Shown in pieces: positions 63,107 through 64,000 of a DNA stretch of 64,000 bases. Every line of letters begins with the position of its first letter. Within the stretch, counting starts at the first letter, position 1. The DNA is from Clostridiales bacterium. GTDB lineage: Bacteria > Bacillota > Clostridia > Saccharofermentanales > Saccharofermentanaceae. Both the position numbers and the translations under genes were made by a program. Location of the stretch: the NCBI GenBank assembly GCA_017529925.1, contig JAFXMZ010000028.1, positions 1 to 64,000 of the forward strand. Direction: 5' to 3'. Under the pieces are notes generated by a model, which worked only from the letters and a program-made list of their open reading frames with translations, was not told where the DNA came from and did no database searches.

Positions 63107-64000
63107 TTAACGTTCCATCAGCCATATCTGTGAAGACTTGGGAGGAAGCGTTGAGCCGCCGCCGAAGTCATGGATCGTTCCGGATATCAATTCCTGTGCC
63201 TGCCCGCATCCTGCATCAAAATGCGCAGTATATGGATTAGAATCCATATTGATGGCAACAAGTACACGCTGATCACCGCAGTTCCTTTCAAAGATACACT
63301 GCTTATTAGTAAGAACGATAGACTTCATACCGCCGTAATTAAGAGCTCTTGATGAGGTCTTGGCAGCGGCCAGGCGGCTTATATGATCAGTAAGCTCATT
63401 CCATTCAGGTGCATCAAAGCATGCGCGCAGAGCGGGATCTCCCTCTTCCTTCCTTGCCCTGGCTCCCCATTCTGAACCATAGTAGACACATGGGATACCG
63501 GGCATGCCGAATACCATAGTATAGACACATGGCAGGAGCTCCGGATCATTGATGATGGATGCGATACGCGTAACATCATGGTTGTCAGCAAAAGACAGAA
63601 GATGCGATCCTCTTGCAACTGTCCAGTCCTCAGGTCCGAAGAGCCTTAAAAGAGAATGGACTATCTCAAACATATTGCCGGAATTAAATGATGAATGAAT
63701 TCCCTTGTAGCACTGATAATTCGTTAATGAATGCAGATGCATCTCATTAAGCATACGGCCGTATTCACCGTGAAGGACTTCACCCAGAAGGAAGAATTCA
63801 GCCTTCTTCCCGTCTGTGAACTCTCTAAGACGGCGAAGGAACTCATGATCGAGACAGTAAGCAACATCAAGCCGCAGGCCGTCGATATCAAAGTAATCGA
63901 TCCAGTAATTGACTTTATCAAGGATGTGGTCAACAACAGCGGGATTACGCAGATTGAGCTTTACGAGATCATAGTTGCCCTCCCAGCCTTCATACCAGAA
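63107..64000 (-). CDS. GH13 alpha-amylase-family enzyme, C-terminal part
   Basis: The frame stays open from the stop at 63107 to the window edge, so the gene is 5'-truncated here; 297 residues are visible. Catalytic motifs of GH13 are present: DGLRLDVAY carries the nucleophile Asp, FLLGEVLHGEYG the acid/base Glu, and SFADNHDVTRIAS the third Asp. GMPGIPCVYYGSEWG is also typical. A short C-terminal beta domain ends with DFGGGSTLPPKSSQIWL. Substrate class (amylase, neopullulanase, maltogenic) is undetermined. There is no visible terminator on this side besides the argH hairpin. Confidence 0.92.
   Translation of the reverse strand, partial: FWYEGWEGNYDLVKLNLRNPAVVDHILDKVNYWIDYFDIDGLRLDVAYCLDHEFLRRLREFTDGKKAEFFLLGEVLHGEYGRMLNEMHLHSLTNYQCYKGIHSSFNSGNMFEIVHSLLRLFGPEDWTVARGSHLLSFADNHDVTRIASIINDPELLPCVYTMVFGMPGIPCVYYGSEWGARARKEEGDPALRACFDAPEWNELTDHISRLAAAKTSSRALNYGGMKSIVLTNKQCIFERNCGDQRVLVAINMDSNPYTAHFDAGCGQAQELISGTIHDFGGGSTLPPKSSQIWLMER

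Overview
The window looks like a chromosomal segment of an anaerobic Clostridia-type Firmicute. The evidence is strong AGGAGG ribosome binding sites, frequent TTG/GTG starts, a PyrR-regulated pyr operon with a PyrK/PyrD type 1B dihydroorotate dehydrogenase, single-chain PurL, ATP-dependent PEP carboxykinase and SipW-type signal peptidases. I cannot place it below class level. No rRNA, tRNA, CRISPR array, IS element or prophage was seen.

Region 1 (1-13.7 kb, + strand): the end of pckA, then a PyrR attenuator and pyrR-pyrB-pyrC-pyrF-pyrK-pyrD, tightly packed with overlaps. After a terminator come an atypical orotate phosphoribosyltransferase-like gene, a secreted CAP/DUF4214 protein, an acyl-CoA synthetase and a tldD/pmbA pair. 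metY follows as a single unit.

Between convergent metY and vanZ (15.19-15.38 kb) lies a rigidly periodic array of eight GTATAC palindromes. Gaps alternate exactly 22 and 14 bp, giving a 52-bp period, and the spacer sequences are unrelated. No gene in the window explains it.

Region 2 (15.5-29.3 kb, - strand): housekeeping genes purL, rsmA, a second CAP/DUF4214 protein, zapA, a U32 peptidase-family protein, dut, corA, a hydrolase-fold protein lacking catalytic residues, tsaD, smpB and vanZ.

Region 3 (29.3-54 kb): the accessory core, a surface-fibre locus. A head operon encodes a degenerate EAL protein, a membrane-anchored TasA/camelysin-like protein, a SipW-type signal peptidase, a membrane-anchored McrB-like AAA+ ATPase, a DUF2357-like coiled-coil protein, a second SipW, a one-TM protein and a small coiled-coil protein. 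A second operon with its own promoter encodes three anchored fibre-like proteins, a giant secreted GLUG-repeat protein of about 3,616 aa, a cytosolic GH17-like enzyme and a peroxiredoxin. A divergent single gene with its own promoter and terminator encodes the probable major fibre subunit. The pairing of an McrB-like ATPase and DUF2357-like partner with SipW/TasA-type export is the best candidate here for an undescribed system: a membrane AAA+ machine that assembles, gates or defends the surface fibre.

Region 4 (54-64 kb): a small Cys-rich protein, mntP, htpG, a class IV aminotransferase and a GT-C-like membrane protein on the - strand; argG, a GNAT acetyltransferase and argH on the + strand; and a partial GH13 amylase-type enzyme on the - strand.
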